A stretch of 45,406 bases of DNA from Alphaproteobacteria bacterium (GCA_021325385.1 JAJPHH010000140.1:1-45406), one strand, 5' to 3'. Positions 32,826 through 42,120 are shown, counted from the first letter of the stretch. The notes: a model not told the origin generated them from the letters alone. Made by a program: numbers and translations.

Positions 32826-32834
32826 AGGCGCAGA

Positions 32835-34478
32835 TTACGCGAAGGAGGCCTGATAGAGCGCCTTCTGCTTGTCGCGCCCGTAGCGGTCCGTGATCTTCTC
32901 CCAAGCCGCCGCGGTCGCGTCGAGCGCGGCTTTGGGCTGCATCTGGCCGCCGAGCACCGCAGAGATGTTGACGTCGAGTTCGTGCCAATATTCGGCCGTG
33001 CCGGGAATGCGCAGATATTCCTGCTGAACCGGCGCGCTGATCACCGCGTAATAGGCCTTGAGATACTCCTGCACGTCGTCGGCGTTCCACCCTTGCGCCT
33101 TGAACTCGTCGATGCCGCCGCTGCCGATCGGCGGCAGATATTCGAATTTCATGCCTGGCTGGACGCCGGTCCAGCCATTGGCGGCGTTGAAGAAGGCGTT
33201 CTTCTTGTTGGCCATGAAAGCGAGGAAATCGTAGGTCGCCTCCTGCTTCTTGGACTTGCGATTGATGACGCAATGCCAGGTGCCGCCATTAGTGTTGCCG
33301 ACCTGGTTCAGATCGTATTTCTTCCATTCGCCTTTGATCGGATCGAAGGCTTCGGTCGTTCCGGGAATCGGGGCCGCGCCGATCTTGCCTTGAACTTTCG
33401 AGGTCTTCGGATCCTGGGCGAGGGTCGGCAGGTCGCCCCAGGTCGGCTCCATCGCCGAATGGCCGGCAAGGAACAGATTCCAGCCTTGGCCAAGCGTCCA
33501 GCTGATCTCCTCGCGCGGACCGTCGCTGGCGAGCTTCACGTAATCCTCGAGCGCGCGCAGATGGCCCTCCGAATTGATCAGAGGTTTCATGTTATCCGGA
33601 TTGAAGAAATAGTATTTGTTATCAGGCGAGACTACGTAGGGGCCCGACAAGGTCAGGAAGTGGAAGAAACCCTGCTCGTTGACCTTGGCGTGCAACGCTA
33701 GGCCGTAGTCCTTCGAGCCGTCGCCGTTCCAATCCCAGCCGGTGAAGAACTCGGCGAGATCGTGCAGGTCCTTCATCGTCTTCGGCGGATCGGGCAGATC
33801 GTAATTGTACTTCGCCTTGAACTTGTCCTTATTGGTCGGATCGGCGAAAGCGTCCTTACGATAATAGAGCGCCTGAGCGTCGCCGTCGAACAAGACGCCG
33901 TAGAGCTTGCCGTTCCATGAATAGAGCTTCCTCATGGCCGGCAGCCACTGATCGGGGTCCCAATAAGAGTGCTTCGGATCTTTCAGGAACTCGTCGATCT
34001 CGACGATGTAGGGCGTCTGAGGAACGAAGAAATCGCCGTAGAACCAGCAGCCGGTCATGTAGGCGTCGTAGCGGTTGAGGCCGCTCGCCAAGTCGGAGAA
34101 GATTTGCTGATGCAGCGTCTCGATCGGCACTTCAGCCACGTTGACCTTGCCGCCGGTCTCCTCCTCCCAATGCGGCACATGATATTTGAGGCCGTCGCCG
34201 ACCGTGGCCTTGAGCACCATGACGTTAATCGTCGTACCCTTGTAAGGCTTGGTCTTTAGGAAGGCGACGCGCTCCGGCGTGATTGGCGACTCGTAGGGCG
34301 CTTCGGGCGCCGAGTCGATGAGATTGGCGGCTCGGGCCGGTCTGGCCAACTTAGCGAGAATTGTCGCCGACAGGCCGAGCTGCATTCCTCTGGTGATGAA
34401 TTCGCGTCGTCCGATCCTCCGATTGAGGTAGGCGTATGCAAGTTCGGCGAATTTATCCGCGCCATCGCGATTGGACAT
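32835..34478 (-). CDS. Tat-exported sugar-binding protein (family 1, long form)
   Basis: A 547-residue family 1 solute-binding protein, longer than the usual 400-450. The N-terminus carries a twin-arginine signal: Arg24-Arg25-Glu-Phe-Ile, a hydrophobic stretch at about 33-43 and a cleavage site after ARPARA (residue 50). The mature part has INVMVLKATVGDGLKYHVPHWEEETG, LYGVLFDGDAQALYYRKDAF and GGTWHCVINRKSKK, all typical of Mal/Ugp-type binding proteins. The ATG at 34478 follows GGAGGAGACTC. Tat export suggests folding or cofactor binding in the cytoplasm. It feeds the two permeases downstream. Confidence 0.9.
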   Translation of the reverse strand: MSNRDGADKFAELAYAYLNRRIGRREFITRGMQLGLSATILAKLARPARAANLIDSAPEAPYESPITPERVAFLKTKPYKGTTINVMVLKATVGDGLKYHVPHWEEETGGKVNVAEVPIETLHQQIFSDLASGLNRYDAYMTGCWFYGDFFVPQTPYIVEIDEFLKDPKHSYWDPDQWLPAMRKLYSWNGKLYGVLFDGDAQALYYRKDAFADPTNKDKFKAKYNYDLPDPPKTMKDLHDLAEFFTGWDWNGDGSKDYGLALHAKVNEQGFFHFLTLSGPYVVSPDNKYYFFNPDNMKPLINSEGHLRALEDYVKLASDGPREEISWTLGQGWNLFLAGHSAMEPTWGDLPTLAQDPKTSKVQGKIGAAPIPGTTEAFDPIKGEWKKYDLNQVGNTNGGTWHCVINRKSKKQEATYDFLAFMANKKNAFFNAANGWTGVQPGMKFEYLPPIGSGGIDEFKAQGWNADDVQEYLKAYYAVISAPVQQEYLRIPGTAEYWHELDVNISAVLGGQMQPKAALDATAAAWEKITDRYGRDKQKALYQASFA

Positions 34479-34878
34479 GAGTCTCCTCCGCTTGACATCG
34501 TTGTTATCGTACGGGCGAGCGGCCAGGCGGCCCGTTTGGCCATCAATCTCCTCTTCTCGAACGAAGCGTCTCAACGGCGATCCTCGGCCGCCGGCTCGTC
34601 GTATCGCCGGCCCCGAGTCCTCGCGCTGCCTCTTTCACGCGCACGCCAAGCCTCCGCCAGGCAAATTTTTAACCCTGCAGGCAAAGCCGTCAATAGGCGA
34701 GCCGCGCCGCCTCACGCGACTTCTCGCCGCGAAGTCGCGCCGACGATCTGTACGCGGCGGCAATGAGCGGCGCGCTGGACAGCTTGGCCGGCCGTGTGCA
34801 TCTATTGTGCTTCAGATATCTCGATAAGGCGGATGTCGCGCTGTCTTGCGGCCGATCCGCCGATTGCGCGGGGAGCTG
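34479..34878. promoter_or_regulatory. Divergent promoter region, Tat binding protein / ATPase
   Basis: About 400 bases without a credible gene separate the divergent binding-protein operon and ATPase gene; it must hold promoters for both. I see no consensus sigma70 pair. Ribosome sites on both sides are good: GGAGGA before 34478 (minus) and GGGGAGC before 34879 (plus). No regulator gene lies next to it. Confidence 0.4.
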
Positions 34879-35985
34879 ATGGCGACAGTCGAGCTGCGTC
34901 ACGTTTCGAAGCGTTTCGGCCCCGTCCTGGCGGTGCAGGATTTCTCGCTGGCGACCGCAGACGGCGAATTCATCGTGCTGGTCGGCCCATCGGGCTGCGG
35001 CAAGACGTCGACGATGAGAATGATCGCGGGGCTCGAAGCGGTGAGCGAAGGGCAGGTGCTGTTCGACGGCAAGGACGTCACCGATCAGTTGCCGCATGAC
35101 CGCGACGTGGCCATGGTCTTCCAGAACTACGCGCTGTTTCCGCATCTCGACGTCTATTCGAACATCGCTTTCGGCATGCGGCTGCGTAAAGTTCCCAAGG
35201 CCGAAATCGACTCCCGGGTCAGGCGAGCCGCGCAGATGCTCGGCATCGAGGACACGCTCGCGCGCCGGCCGCGCGAGCTTTCCGGCGGTCAGCGCCAGCG
35301 CGTCGCGCTGGGCCGCGCCATCGTGCGCGAGCCGCGCGTCTTCCTGATGGATGAGCCGCTGTCGAATCTCGACGCAGCCCTGCGCATGGAGATGCGCGCC
35401 GAACTCATCAAGCTGCAAGATCGCCTTGGCGTCACCACTTTCTATGTCACCCACGACCAGGTCGAGGCGCTCAGCATGGGCGATCGCATCGTCGTGATGC
35501 GGCATGGCCGGATTCAGCAAATCGGCGCGCCCACCGAGCTCTATGAGCAGCCGGCCAATGTCTATGTGGCGGGCTTCATCGGCAGTCCGCCGATCAACAT
35601 CCTTTCCGGCGAGATGAATGGCGACGAACTGAGGCTGCCCGAGGAGAAGGCGAGCCTGCCCTTGCATGACGCAGCCCTTCGCGCGGCTGCCGAGGCGAAG
35701 AGCCCGCTTCTGCTTGTCGGCGTCCGGCCCGAGCATCTGCGGCTGGCCGGCCACGCCAATGACGACGGCGCCTATAGCTTGCGCGGCAAGGTGGATACGA
35801 TCGAGCCGCTCGGCCATACCACCCTGGTGCGCATCGAGCTTCCTTCGGGTCGCTATGTGAATGCTCTCGCTGGCGAAAAGGTCCGCCTCGCTATGGGCGA
35901 TCCGGCTCTCGTGAGCTTCCGGCCGGAGCATCTCTATCTGTTCAATCCGAGCGACGAGCGCACGCTGCTGGGCCTCGCCGGCTGA
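34879..35985 (+). CDS. ABC transporter ATP-binding protein, UgpC/MsmK type
   Basis: A 368-residue ATPase of the carbohydrate importer class 1. Walker A GPSGCGKT (about 36-43), Q-loop VFQNYALFPH, signature LSGGQRQRVALGRA, Walker B VFLMDEPLSNLD and H-loop VTHDQ are complete. A TOBE-type regulatory/sugar-sensing tail follows from about 230 (VGVRPEHLRL, VSFRPEHLYLF). ATG 34879 is preferred over a TTG eleven codons upstream, which has no ribosome site. It should energise the permeases at 31013-32770. It ends about 40 bases before the next operon's end, on the other strand. Confidence 0.93.
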   Translation: MATVELRHVSKRFGPVLAVQDFSLATADGEFIVLVGPSGCGKTSTMRMIAGLEAVSEGQVLFDGKDVTDQLPHDRDVAMVFQNYALFPHLDVYSNIAFGMRLRKVPKAEIDSRVRRAAQMLGIEDTLARRPRELSGGQRQRVALGRAIVREPRVFLMDEPLSNLDAALRMEMRAELIKLQDRLGVTTFYVTHDQVEALSMGDRIVVMRHGRIQQIGAPTELYEQPANVYVAGFIGSPPINILSGEMNGDELRLPEEKASLPLHDAALRAAAEAKSPLLLVGVRPEHLRLAGHANDDGAYSLRGKVDTIEPLGHTTLVRIELPSGRYVNALAGEKVRLAMGDPALVSFRPEHLYLFNPSDERTLLGLAG

Positions 35986-36025
35986 ACCACGTTCGGTCCT
36001 GCCCGCCGGCGGAGATGATGCGGAC

Positions 36026-36895
36026 TCAGTCCGCGGCGGCGCCCTTGGCGCAAGTCGAGAAATGGTCCGGGCTCGTCCGGCCGGCTTGGAAATACAGGCA
36101 GGACGAGGAGTGATGAATGGAGCCGCTGGTCATATAGACGATGCAGCCCTGGACGATGACAAGTTTGCGGCCGTCGACGAGCGCGTCATCGATATCGCTC
36201 GCCTTGATCGCAGCTTCGGCTTGATAGGTTTGGCCGTCGCCGCTCGGAAACGCGATCCCAGCGCCGACGTAATTTTCCGCCATGCAGCGCTGGGCGAATT
36301 GCTCGAGCCGACTTAGCGTGGCGGGATCGGCCCGCTTGTCCGTCTCGATGACGATCGGCGTCTGGATCACCGCCAGATTCGTCGCCGGCTCATGGCCGCT
36401 GTTGCGGTACTCGACGAGAAGGGCCAGGTCGGTATTGGCCGCGAGGCGCCCGTCGATGCGGGCGTTGACGACGCCGACCCAGGCGCGCTTGCCGGCGCTC
36501 AAGGCGTCGCTGGCGATCTTGTTGGCGTTCTCCAGCGCCGAAGCCTGCCGATTTGCGACGGCGAGCGCACGCTCCAGCGCGTCGGCGGATTTCCTCGTCT
36601 CGCTGTCGCGATCGGTCGCCTTCGCGGCGAGCGCGATGTTGCTCGCGGCGAGCTCGTCGACGCGCTCTTCGAGCGCGGAGAATCGCCGCGAGTCGGCGAG
36701 AAGAACCGCGGCGCCGACGAGGACGGCAAGAACGAGCGCGGCGACGAGACCGAGCGGTCGGCGGGAATTCGCGACAACGGGCGTCGCGGCTTGGCGCGCC
36801 TTTTCGACGGATCCGACCTCGTCCCCGCCCGCCTGGGCGCGGTCGAGCCGGGCCAGCGCGCGATTGAGGCGGCGTCTGGTTGAACGTTGAGACAT
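36026..36895 (-). CDS. Membrane-anchored coiled-coil protein of unknown function
   Basis: A 289-residue protein I do not recognise. A basic N-terminus is followed by one transmembrane helix (about 47-67, PLGLVAALVLAVLVGAAVLL), a heptad-like coiled-coil stretch (about 72-130, rich in Ala, Glu and Leu) and a globular part with GKRAWVGVVNARI and several Cys in the last 90 residues (QRCMAENY, VQGCIVYM, SSSCLYF, FSTCAKG), which fits an oxidising periplasm. The ATG has a GAAGGA site. It is the last gene of a minus-strand group with the M23 peptidase and OmpA-like gene, next to the T6SS locus, so a cell-envelope role is likely. Confidence 0.75.
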   Translation of the reverse strand: MSQRSTRRRLNRALARLDRAQAGGDEVGSVEKARQAATPVVANSRRPLGLVAALVLAVLVGAAVLLADSRRFSALEERVDELAASNIALAAKATDRDSETRKSADALERALAVANRQASALENANKIASDALSAGKRAWVGVVNARIDGRLAANTDLALLVEYRNSGHEPATNLAVIQTPIVIETDKRADPATLSRLEQFAQRCMAENYVGAGIAFPSGDGQTYQAEAAIKASDIDDALVDGRKLVIVQGCIVYMTSGSIHHSSSCLYFQAGRTSPDHFSTCAKGAAAD

Positions 36896-36934
36896 TTCGT
36901 CCTTCGCTCCTCGCACTGCCGACCGGCTACCGCA

Positions 36935-38689
36935 TCAATGGCTCGCCGCGTCAAGCGCGGCGTCGATCCTGGCCTTGGCCGCATTGAAGGCGGACACCTC
37001 CTGAACGCTGGGCCCGCTCGCCGCGTTGGCGCTTGCGAGGCTCGGCGAAGCCGTGGTCGCCGCGCCCGCGACTTCGACGCCCATATGCGGCAGCGGATCG
37101 ACGGCGACGCCATTGAGATAATATTCGAAATGGAGATGCGGCCCGGTCGACAGGCCGGTATTTCCGGACAGGCCGACCGTCTCGCCTTCGACGACGGTCG
37201 CGCCGGGGACGATATTGGCCGGGATTTCCGATAGGTGCGAATAGGAGGTTTCGAAGCCGTTGTGCTTGATCCGCACATGATTGCCGAAGCCGGACACCGG
37301 ACCGGCGATCTCGATCTTGCCGTCGGCCGCCGCGCGTACCACGGAGCCGATCGGCGCCCCGAAATCGATGCCGGCATGAAGGCGCATGATGTGCAGGATC
37401 GGATGGAAACGCATGCCGTAGAGGGACGTGATCGGCGCGCCCTTGATCGGCGGAAAAATGCCGCCGACGCTCGTCGGCGCGCCGCCGCCCGGGCGCGGGA
37501 CAGGCAAGGGCGTCGGCGCGGCCGGACTCGTCTTCGGATTGAAGCAGCGGAACTCGCCGTCAGGGCTCGCGAAAGGATAACAATCGACCGCGCCGCCCGG
37601 GCCGGAAAGGCCGATGTAAATGACTCTGCCCGTCGATCTGGACCTGCCGCGCAAAACGCGCGAGAACAAAGCGCGCATCGTCTCTTCGGCCGAGGCCGGC
37701 GCTTTTAGATCGGTCATCCGGCCCAAGAGCTGAATCGCCTCGCGGATCACCGGTTCGGGGACGTTGTTGCGCACGCCGGCGCTATAGATCCCGTCCGCCA
37801 GATTGTACTCGACGATCGCCGGCGCGCCCTGGCCTTCATTGAACACGCCTTCGGGCGGCTGCGGCTTGGCGCCTTCGCCATAGCCTCCGGATTCGGCGAG
37901 CGCGACGGCGCCGACATATTCGCCGCCTTCATAGATCGCGAGTTGCGCAACCCGGTACGCGCCCGAGACGTCGAGCGCGCCTTCGGCGATCGCCACCCCG
38001 CCAGCCGGCAGCGATTGGACGTTAAAGAGCGCTTTCGACGCCTCTTCGACGGCGCGGGCGCTGTCTTCGGCATAGCCGCTGCGAATGAGCAGGTCGGAAA
38101 TCTTCTCGCTGGCGACAGTCTTGATCACCGTCTCCTTGATCTGCGGCTGGCCATTCGCGCCGCCGGCCTTGACCTCCATCTGACTGACATTGACGGCGTT
38201 CGGCGCCAGCGCGTCGGCATAGGCCGGCGTGTTGGCGCCGCCGTCGTCGTCGAAGCCGGCGGCCATGGCCGCGTCGCTTTGATCGGTCTGGTCAGCGGCG
38301 AGGGCGATCATCGCCCCCTGATCTACGCTCTCGGTTTCCGGGAACTTGCCCATGAAGCCGCCGTTTGTCGACAGAAGCGGCGAAGCGACGAAATAGGCAT
38401 CGCCGTCGAATTTGGGGGCATTGGCGGCGAGGGCGATCGGCGCCTCGACATGAATCGAGCGCAGTGCGACGGCGGCGCTGCGGCGAACCAGAACAGGGTC
38501 GCCCGGCAAGTCGATGATGGTGGAGGTCGGCGCGGCGGGCTTGGCCGGAGCAATGGTCTGGGCTTCGACGCCTGGAGGCGCTGGCGGCGCGCTTTTGCGC
38601 CCCAACAGACGAAAGCCGACCAGCGCGGCGCAGCATGCGGCGATCGCCAAAGCTGCGCCGAGAAAAAGACGCCCTTGCTCCCGCGTCAT
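36935..38689 (-). CDS. M23-family peptidoglycan endopeptidase, membrane-anchored
   Basis: A 584-residue protein. One N-terminal transmembrane helix (about 8-27, FLGAALAIAACCAALVGFRLL) anchors a long periplasmic region. The C-terminal LytM/M23 zinc peptidase domain (about 420-555) has the metal ligands His438 and Asp442 (RLHAGIDFGAP), His518 and His520 (GPHLHFEY). The segment around ISDLLIRSGYAEDSAR resembles the LysM/OapA-like region found in rhizobial relatives. It should cut peptide cross-links in peptidoglycan. Its place between an OmpA-like protein and an anchored coiled-coil protein, near the T6SS, hints at local wall remodelling; that is inference. Confidence 0.9.
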   Translation of the reverse strand: MTREQGRLFLGAALAIAACCAALVGFRLLGRKSAPPAPPGVEAQTIAPAKPAAPTSTIIDLPGDPVLVRRSAAVALRSIHVEAPIALAANAPKFDGDAYFVASPLLSTNGGFMGKFPETESVDQGAMIALAADQTDQSDAAMAAGFDDDGGANTPAYADALAPNAVNVSQMEVKAGGANGQPQIKETVIKTVASEKISDLLIRSGYAEDSARAVEEASKALFNVQSLPAGGVAIAEGALDVSGAYRVAQLAIYEGGEYVGAVALAESGGYGEGAKPQPPEGVFNEGQGAPAIVEYNLADGIYSAGVRNNVPEPVIREAIQLLGRMTDLKAPASAEETMRALFSRVLRGRSRSTGRVIYIGLSGPGGAVDCYPFASPDGEFRCFNPKTSPAAPTPLPVPRPGGGAPTSVGGIFPPIKGAPITSLYGMRFHPILHIMRLHAGIDFGAPIGSVVRAAADGKIEIAGPVSGFGNHVRIKHNGFETSYSHLSEIPANIVPGATVVEGETVGLSGNTGLSTGPHLHFEYYLNGVAVDPLPHMGVEVAGAATTASPSLASANAASGPSVQEVSAFNAAKARIDAALDAASH

Positions 38690-38757
38690 CCCTTCAACTT
38701 CGAACGCCGCCTGGCCGCTTCCTTTCGAGAGCAGGCCCGCGAGCAGGAGCCGGTGCG

Positions 38758-39288
38758 TCAGCCTCCCGGCTGCTCGAGCAGATGCGTCTCAACGCGGCGA
38801 TTTTCCGGGCTGAACGGATCAGCGACCCGCGGCTTGGTCTTGCCGAAGCCCTTTCCGATCAACTCGCTGGCGTCGATGCCCTTGGAGGCCAGATAGGCGA
38901 TGACCGCGGCCGCGCGGCGCTCGGACAGGCCCAGATTGTATTGCTCGGTTCCGGTCGCGTCGGTATGGCCGTCGATCTCGAATTTCTCTCCCTTCAAGCG
39001 AGGATCGCGAAGCGCCTCAGCGAACTGGTCGAGATTCTCCTTGGCCGCGGCGGTCAGCTTGTCGGAATCGAATTCGAACGTGACCAACAGGTCGAACTTC
39101 GCCGAGCCGTCCGGCGGCGGCTGCGGGCAATCGGCGGCGGTGCCGAAGCAGATCGACTTGGACTTGCCCAAAGCCGCCTTCGCGAAGAAATCGGCGACGT
39201 CGTGAGCCTTGTAGGCGGGACCGGCATAAGCCGGATGGGCGATCAGGCCGACGGCCAGGCCCAAGACTGCAAGCATGGAAGCGCGCAT
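38758..39288 (-). CDS. OmpA-like peptidoglycan-binding protein
   Basis: A 176-residue protein with a Sec signal (1-22, ending HPAYA) and an OmpA C-like domain (about 60-172): FEFDSDKLTAAAKENLDQFAEAL, DGHTDATGTEQYNLGLSERRA with the Asp and Arg that bind diaminopimelate, and GFGKTKP. There is no lipobox. A ribosome site (GGGAGG) supports the ATG at 39288 over longer in-frame starts. It is the first gene of the minus-strand envelope group and diverges from the kinase gene. T6SS loci often carry OmpA-domain anchoring proteins, so a link is possible. Confidence 0.88.
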   Translation of the reverse strand: MRASMLAVLGLAVGLIAHPAYAGPAYKAHDVADFFAKAALGKSKSICFGTAADCPQPPPDGSAKFDLLVTFEFDSDKLTAAAKENLDQFAEALRDPRLKGEKFEIDGHTDATGTEQYNLGLSERRAAAVIAYLASKGIDASELIGKGFGKTKPRVADPFSPENRRVETHLLEQPGG

Positions 39289-39595
39289 GAGAAGCCTCCC
39301 TTCAACGCAGATCGCGGTTGAGCGCGCGAGCGCCGCACTATCAGCGCAGGCGACGGGGCCGTCAATAGAACGGCCGCGATCCGCGTGAGACAGGCGGTCG
39401 ACGGAAGCCAATCGCGATAAGGACATATGAATTGCTCCGTATCGTCGCCGGCCGCCCAAGGCGCTCGTTCCGGTCGACGCACTCTGGCCTCGGCTTACGG
39501 TCTATTCTTTCGAATGACGGCGTCGCCGGGTCGGCGCGGTTCTGATATTATCGCCAGGCGCGCGGTCCGTAAGTGATCGGCGGGAGCGACGGAGC
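39289..39595. promoter_or_regulatory. Divergent region between OmpA-like and kinase genes
   Basis: Just over 300 bases hold no gene. It must contain promoters in both directions. I see no consensus hexamer pair, only a few A+T-rich patches (around 39405-39435 and 39500-39550). Confidence 0.35.
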
Positions 39596-42088
39596 GTGGA
39601 AGATAGAACGATTATCCAATCGGCGGCGGCTTCGGGGAGCGTGGGCCGAGGCGCGCGGCTGAATGGGATTTACGAAGTCGGCGCGCTCATCGCGCAAGGC
39701 GGCATGGGCGAAGTCTATCGCGGCGCGAACATCGTCACCAACGACCCGGTCGCGATCAAGATGATCCTGCCCGAACTCTCGGGCGATCCCGAGGTCTTCG
39801 CGATGTTCAAGCGCGAGGCTTCGGTCCTGCTCAATCTCCATCACGAGGCGATCGTTCGCTATTTCGTCTTCTCGGTCGATCCCGAGTTGCAGCGCGCCTA
39901 TCTGGCGATGGAGTTTGTCGACGGCCCCTCGTTGAGCAAGCGGCTGGCCAACGGCCCCCTGCCGCTCGACGATGTCAAAATCCTTCAGCGCCGCTTGGCC
40001 GACGCGCTCGAGACCGCGCATCGCCTCGGCGTCGTTCATCGCGACATTTCGTCCGATAATGTCATCCTGCCGGGCGGCGATCCGCACCGCGCCAAGATCA
40101 TCGATTTCGGCATCGCCCGGTCGCTTCGCCTGGGCGACCGCACCATTATCGGCTCGCGCTTCGCCGGAAAGTATAACTACGCCTCGCCCGAGCAACTCGG
40201 CCTCGCCGGCGGCGAGGTGGGAGCCAAATCCGACATCTACAGTTTGGGCCTGGTTCTTGCCGAGGCGCTGCTTGGCCGCGCCCTGGACATGGGCGGCTCC
40301 CAAGTCGAGATGATCGAAAAGCGGCGTAGGGTCCCCGATCTCTCGGCGATCGATCCCGCCATGCGGCCGCTCCTCGCCGCGATGTTGCAGCCGTCGCCCG
40401 CGGACCGGCCGGCAAGCATGGCGGCCGTCGCAGCTTGGGCGCCCGCGCCCGCGCGGACCGGCGAGGCGAGCCGCCACGATTCTGGAGCCTTCGGCCGGCT
40501 CGCGACGGCCGCCGCGGCGCTAATCGTGCTCGTCAGCGTCGGCGGCGCTCTCTACGCCTATCGCGACCTGCTGCCGTGGCGACAAGCGCCGGCGCGGGAG
40601 AGCGGAGCGCAAAGCGCGGCTGGTCCGATCCCGCCCGCGCCGCAGGCGGCCAGTGCTGAGCCGCCTTCGACGCCGCCCAAATTGCCGCCGCTCCCCGAGC
40701 CGTCCTCTACCGCAAGTCAAGCGTCAAGCGCGCCGCCCCCGCTGCCGCCGCCTGGCGATTCGGCCAGCGCGGCCTCGCCCGCCGCTTCGAACAGGCCGGC
40801 GCCGCACGTGCCGACAGCCGACGAACTGGTCAACGCGCTCAAACCTTCGAAGACGTCGAACGAGCAGCCGGCCGTCGTCGCCGCCAATCCGCCGGCGACC
40901 GAGCCAGCGCCGCAGGCGCAATCGCCTTCCTTGCCGATCGCCCCTGAGCCAAAGAGCGAACACCAACCGCCGGCGAAGCCCGCCATTTCAGCCCCGCCGG
41001 CGTCTGAGCCGAAGTTCGAAACACCGGCGCCAAAGCCCGCCTCGGCCCTATCGCCCTCCCGGCCCGCGCCCGAGCAGAAGATCGAGGCGCCGACCCCAAA
41101 GCCGGCGCCGGCGCTGCGCGCCGCGCGCGATCAGCTCGTGCTGGAGCCAGCGACGGTCGGCAAAGAGTACGTCGTCGATCTGCCGCCGTTCAGCGACCCC
41201 GCCGATCCGAGGGGAATCGTGCTTCGCGCCGAGCCGGCCCTGCCGGAAGGTCTTGTTCTGGCCGATCTCGGCCAAGGCTTCGGCCGGATCTCCGGCGCGC
41301 CGGCCAAACCCGGGCAATATTCTTTCGGCATCGTCGCGAGCGACGCCGCGGGCGCGACCGCGCGCATGGCGGCGCAGCTTTCAGTAGCCGCGGCCAAGCC
41401 GGTCGCGCCGACGCCGGCCGTAACCGCGCAACCGGCGCCGACGCCGGCCGAAACCGTCGTCGCGGCAAATCCGCCGGCCGACAAGGCCGCCGCCTTCCTC
41501 CGCGAGTTCGGCGCGGGACCATGCTTTTTGACCCGCGCGCTGGGCGCCAATGGATCGAAGCCGGTGATTCTCGGCGTCGGCGCGGACCGGACCGCCTTCG
41601 AGCGCTTCTACGCCGGTTTCAATCGCGAAGTCGGCGTCGAGCCGAACCTGACCGTGAGGCTGATCGCGCCCGCGCAATGCCCCGCGGTGAACCTGATTGG
41701 CGCGAGCCTGAAAAACGAAGCGCAAGCCCCGAAAATCGAGCTCGTCAGTTATGATGTCGGGAAAAGCCGGCCCTTGGCCGGCTCGGTCTCGAATCTCGCC
41801 GGACGGAGCTTGGCGCTGCTGGCGGCGACCAGCGACGGGCAAGTCCATCGCCTTGACGCCCGCGTGGCGGCCGACGGCGCAAACGCGACCTTCAGCGTCC
41901 CTATCGTCGCCGACGAGAGGCCCAAGGACGTGATGCAGGTGCTCGTCGCGATCGTCTCGGACAAGCCTCTCGCTTCGCTCGCCGATTTCAAATCCGGCGC
42001 CGCCACGACCATTCTGCCGCGCGTGCAGAGCGAACTGGCGGCCGAAGGCGGCGCGCTCGATACGGAATTCTTCAGATTCGTCAATTGA
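39596..42088 (+). CDS. Hanks-type Ser/Thr protein kinase with extracytoplasmic Ig-like region
   Basis: An 830-residue kinase starting at a GTG with GGGAG nine bases upstream. The kinase domain (about 25-285) has the glycine loop IAQGGMGEV, Lys55, the catalytic HRD at 148-150 and DFG at 170-172, and NYASPEQLG. The catalytic loop reads HRDISSDN, with Ser instead of the usual Lys-Pro. One transmembrane helix (about 300-325) is followed by a Pro/Ala-rich linker (about 330-500), a putative Ig-like (He_PIG-type) domain (about 505-600) and an unrecognised C-terminal domain. Its place near tssB-tssC suggests a PpkA/ImpN-type kinase that controls T6SS assembly. Confidence 0.9.
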   Translation: MEDRTIIQSAAASGSVGRGARLNGIYEVGALIAQGGMGEVYRGANIVTNDPVAIKMILPELSGDPEVFAMFKREASVLLNLHHEAIVRYFVFSVDPELQRAYLAMEFVDGPSLSKRLANGPLPLDDVKILQRRLADALETAHRLGVVHRDISSDNVILPGGDPHRAKIIDFGIARSLRLGDRTIIGSRFAGKYNYASPEQLGLAGGEVGAKSDIYSLGLVLAEALLGRALDMGGSQVEMIEKRRRVPDLSAIDPAMRPLLAAMLQPSPADRPASMAAVAAWAPAPARTGEASRHDSGAFGRLATAAAALIVLVSVGGALYAYRDLLPWRQAPARESGAQSAAGPIPPAPQAASAEPPSTPPKLPPLPEPSSTASQASSAPPPLPPPGDSASAASPAASNRPAPHVPTADELVNALKPSKTSNEQPAVVAANPPATEPAPQAQSPSLPIAPEPKSEHQPPAKPAISAPPASEPKFETPAPKPASALSPSRPAPEQKIEAPTPKPAPALRAARDQLVLEPATVGKEYVVDLPPFSDPADPRGIVLRAEPALPEGLVLADLGQGFGRISGAPAKPGQYSFGIVASDAAGATARMAAQLSVAAAKPVAPTPAVTAQPAPTPAETVVAANPPADKAAAFLREFGAGPCFLTRALGANGSKPVILGVGADRTAFERFYAGFNREVGVEPNLTVRLIAPAQCPAVNLIGASLKNEAQAPKIELVSYDVGKSRPLAGSVSNLAGRSLALLAATSDGQVHRLDARVAADGANATFSVPIVADERPKDVMQVLVAIVSDKPLASLADFKSGAATTILPRVQSELAAEGGALDTEFFRFVN

Positions 42089-42096
42089 AAGCGTCG

Positions 42097-42120
42097 CGGG
42101 TTCGGCTACGGCGCAACCCG
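42097..42120. terminator. Candidate terminator between convergent genes
   Basis: CGGGTT (42097-42102) pairs with AACCCG (42115-42120), with a 12-base loop, in the 82-base gap between the kinase and the unknown gene on the other strand. The stem is short and has no T run. Confidence 0.3.

Noticed and set aside
34846-34881. TTG start giving 11 extra residues on the UgpC-type ATPase
   Set aside because: The ATG at 34879 has a ribosome site and matches the usual start of the family.
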